From NCBI GenBank assembly GCA_003446295.1, contig DMBB01000221.1, forward strand, positions 1 to 6,661: a DNA stretch of 6,661 nt. Reading direction: 5' to 3'. The notes under the pieces are model-generated. The model had not been told where the DNA came from, did no database searches, and worked only from the letters and a program-made list of their open reading frames with translations. Positions 5,198 to 6,661 of the stretch are shown one piece after another. The DNA comes from Erysipelotrichaceae bacterium. Lineage in GTDB: Bacteria; Bacillota_I; Bacilli_A; Erysipelotrichales; Erysipelotrichaceae. Every line of letters starts with the position of its first letter. Position 1 is the first letter of the stretch. Position numbers and translations under genes: made by a program.

Positions 5198-6391
5198 ATG
5201 CTGTTTTTCAAGAATAAAAAATATGTATTGATGCATAAGAACGTTGAAGTGCTGGAAGGCCCCTATTCCCTTTCAACTCATACTTTTGCAAAGGAACCGA
5301 AGGTTCTGAATGCAAAGCATCTGCCGGTCGGTACGTTAAAAGAAGGAAAGCTGTCATTGAACAGACTGAACTACTGGTGGGTATGGAGAGGCATCCCTGA
5401 TTACAGAGTTGCCCTGGATACGCTGCTGGACCATCTGGGTGTGAAGTCTGCACAGGAACTGATCGATCTGGAATACGGACTGTCTGTCAGCGACCATTAC
5501 TGGCTGAGACCGGCTAATGAGAAGCTGAGCTATGATGACCTTTCATTCTTCCACAGGTCATTTGATCAGGATGGCTTCGGCCGTGCAATGTTCTCAGACA
5601 ACCGGTATCAGGCACCTGAATCCGCGCTGTATACACCGAACAATACACTGGCGGGCTATCAGCGCAAGGCATGGTTTTCACGCAGAGACGGTCTGGTGCT
5701 GTTGAAGGGAGGCACTCCCTTCTACCAGCAGGAACCGATCAATGAATGGCTTGCGTCCAAGATGGCACAGAGACTGGGAATTGATTGTGTGTCCTATATT
5801 GTGGAAGTCTATGAGAATAAGCTGGTCAGCGTATGTCCGAATATGCTGAATGACAGAACAGAGCTGGTACCCGCTTCCGAGATATTAAGGTCGCTGGATC
5901 CGGACAAGGATGAGTTCTGGTTCAACCAGTATCTGAATTATCTGATCGAGCATGGTGTTCCTCAGGCAGAAAAGAAGCTTGAGGACATGCTGGTGCTGGA
6001 TTACCTCATGCTGAATACAGACAGACATGCCCAGAACCTTGGTGTGCTGCTGAACGCAGACACCATGGAATATACAGGCATGGCCCCTGTCTTTGACACA
6101 GGAACAGGCTTAGGGTGCCTGCTGAAAGACAAAGATATTGATACATGCGAAGAACTGGAGAACTGCCAGCTGTTCAATGCAAGAAAGATGTCGCATGAAA
6201 AACTGATCGATATGGTCTCAGACCTTTCCCGTTATGACTTTACACAGTTAAATGGTATGGACACTGAATATGAACGCATGCTCAGAAAATACCAGAGAGT
6301 CACAGGGATGACTGATAGAAGGATCGAATCAGTCATCAAACTGCTGCAGCGCAGAATTGAACGCATCAAACAGCACGCTTCCAATCACTGA
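5198..6391 (+). CDS. Orphan HipA-like serine/threonine kinase
   Basis: The protein has 397 residues from ATG 5198. In-frame ATGs at 5069, 5090 and 5180 precede the putative -10 box or lie by it and lack ribosome binding sites, and starting near MLFFKNKKYVL fits relatives as I remember them. The N-terminal part (about 1-110) includes LNRLNYWWVWRGIPDY (54-69) and YGLSVSDHYWLRP (93-105), typical of a HipA-like family common in Firmicutes. The kinase part follows: LLKGGTPFYQQEPINEWLAS (168-187) with K170 as likely ATP-binding lysine, the catalytic loop NTDRHAQN (273-280) with D275 as base, and APVFDTG (296-302) with D300 as metal ligand. These residues are intact, so it should be active. HipA proteins phosphorylate translation-related targets such as glutamyl-tRNA synthetase; the target here is unknown. 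No HipB-type repressor gene lies beside it. It is transcribed divergently from the polysaccharide operon. Confidence 0.88.
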   Translation: MLFFKNKKYVLMHKNVEVLEGPYSLSTHTFAKEPKVLNAKHLPVGTLKEGKLSLNRLNYWWVWRGIPDYRVALDTLLDHLGVKSAQELIDLEYGLSVSDHYWLRPANEKLSYDDLSFFHRSFDQDGFGRAMFSDNRYQAPESALYTPNNTLAGYQRKAWFSRRDGLVLLKGGTPFYQQEPINEWLASKMAQRLGIDCVSYIVEVYENKLVSVCPNMLNDRTELVPASEILRSLDPDKDEFWFNQYLNYLIEHGVPQAEKKLEDMLVLDYLMLNTDRHAQNLGVLLNADTMEYTGMAPVFDTGTGLGCLLKDKDIDTCEELENCQLFNARKMSHEKLIDMVSDLSRYDFTQLNGMDTEYERMLRKYQRVTGMTDRRIESVIKLLQRRIERIKQHASNH

Positions 6392-6399
6392 CTATGCAC

Positions 6400-6428
6400 A
6401 CCCGCATCCCTAGATGCGGGTTTCTATT
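6400..6428 (+). terminator. Rho-independent terminator of the HipA-like kinase gene
   Basis: ACCCGCAT (6400-6407) and ATGCGGGT (6414-6421) form an 8-pair stem with a six-base loop, followed by TTCTATT. It starts nine bases after the stop codon. The T-tract is short, so termination may be completed by the second hairpin at 6519-6549. Confidence 0.75.
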
Positions 6429-6440
6429 ATGTTAGGCTGA

Positions 6441-6486
6441 GTACAGTGTTCAGGTACGATGATCATTGAACAGTCAGATACTGTAC
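6441..6486. repeat. Nested dyad downstream of the HipA-like gene
   Basis: GTACAGTGTTCA (6441-6452) can pair with TGAACA (6467-6472) and CTGTAC (6481-6486), 12 pairs with an eight-base bulge on one side. The loop holds the palindrome ATGATCAT (6459-6466). No function is apparent; it lies between two convergent terminators. Confidence 0.35.
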
Positions 6487-6490
6487 GAGT

Positions 6491-6661
6491 TTATGACTTC
6501 TCTTGTATACAAAAATCACCTGCAGAGTGACCGTTCTGTCTTCTGCAGGCGTTTTTCTTCTGTGCTTTCTTCTTGTCCGGAACAACCTGATGACGGTTGC
6601 TGCGGAAGAGATTCGCAGCTGTTTTGCTGGCATAGCCATAGCTGACAACTGCATCATTTGT
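6491..6661 (-). CDS. Possible 3' end of a minus-strand gene, doubtful
   Basis: A minus-strand frame is open from the right edge to TAA at 6491 (56 residues visible). Its first part, TNDAVVSYGYASKTAANLF, reads like ordinary protein, followed by a lysine-rich stretch (DKKKAQKKN). I do not recognise it. The problem is that the bidirectional terminator at 6511-6556 lies inside the frame, so an mRNA ending there would lack a stop codon. Either the frame is a decayed or frameshifted gene tail, or the hairpin only terminates the plus strand. The alternative frame ending at 6463 is more basic and less protein-like. Confidence 0.3.
   Translation of the reverse strand, partial: TNDAVVSYGYASKTAANLFRSNRHQVVPDKKKAQKKNACRRQNGHSAGDFCIQEKS
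6511..6556. terminator. Bidirectional rho-independent terminator
   Basis: CCTGCAGA (6519-6526) and TCTGCAGG (6542-6549) form an 8-pair stem with a 15-base loop. Five T follow on the plus strand (6552-6556) and five T on the minus strand (6515-6511), so it could stop transcription from both sides, as expected between convergent genes. Confidence 0.65.

Overview
The window looks like chromosomal DNA of a low-to-medium GC Gram-positive bacterium (Firmicutes/Bacillota). Strong AGGAGG-type ribosome binding sites, a LytR-CpsA-Psr (LCP) protein, a split CpsC/CpsD polysaccharide co-polymerase and tyrosine-kinase pair, and a HipA-like kinase of a type common in Firmicutes all point that way. An Erysipelotrichia-like source is my guess only; no rRNA or marker gene is present.

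Nearly everything is on the minus strand and reads from right to left. An extended -10 promoter near 4990-5018 drives a four-gene operon: an LCP transferase (4932-3901), a CpsC/Wzz-type membrane adaptor (TTG start at 3887), a CpsD-type tyrosine autokinase with nine tyrosines in its tail, and a small exported beta-rich protein ending in a sortase-like LPNTD remnant. A rho-independent terminator (1766-1804) closes this operon. No CpsB-type phosphatase and no glycosyltransferase is visible.

Next come two small overlapping genes. The first (1750-1358) has a TATAAT box six bases before its ATG, no Shine-Dalgarno sequence and a C-terminal helix-turn-helix-like segment. The second (1371-961) has a C-terminus like sigma-70 region 4, in the layout of small phage regulators (DUF1492/ArpU/RinA type). 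A terminator (905-957) ends this pair. A TTGACA promoter and three copies of a 12-base element then precede a second Wzz-family gene, which runs off the left edge. A small regulatory cassette therefore sits between two polysaccharide-export transcription units, and I infer that it may control one or both.

On the plus strand, divergent from the LCP operon, is an orphan HipA-like kinase of 397 residues. It has the same spacing of -10 box, six bases, then ATG as the 1750 gene, so it too is a candidate leaderless mRNA. No HipB-type partner is next to it. After its terminator the last 230 bases hold a dyad, a bidirectional terminator and a doubtful minus-strand reading frame open at the right edge.

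The most interesting points are the two-protein regulatory cassette, the repeat-bearing leader of the second Wzz gene, and the two putative leaderless promoters sharing an extended box.
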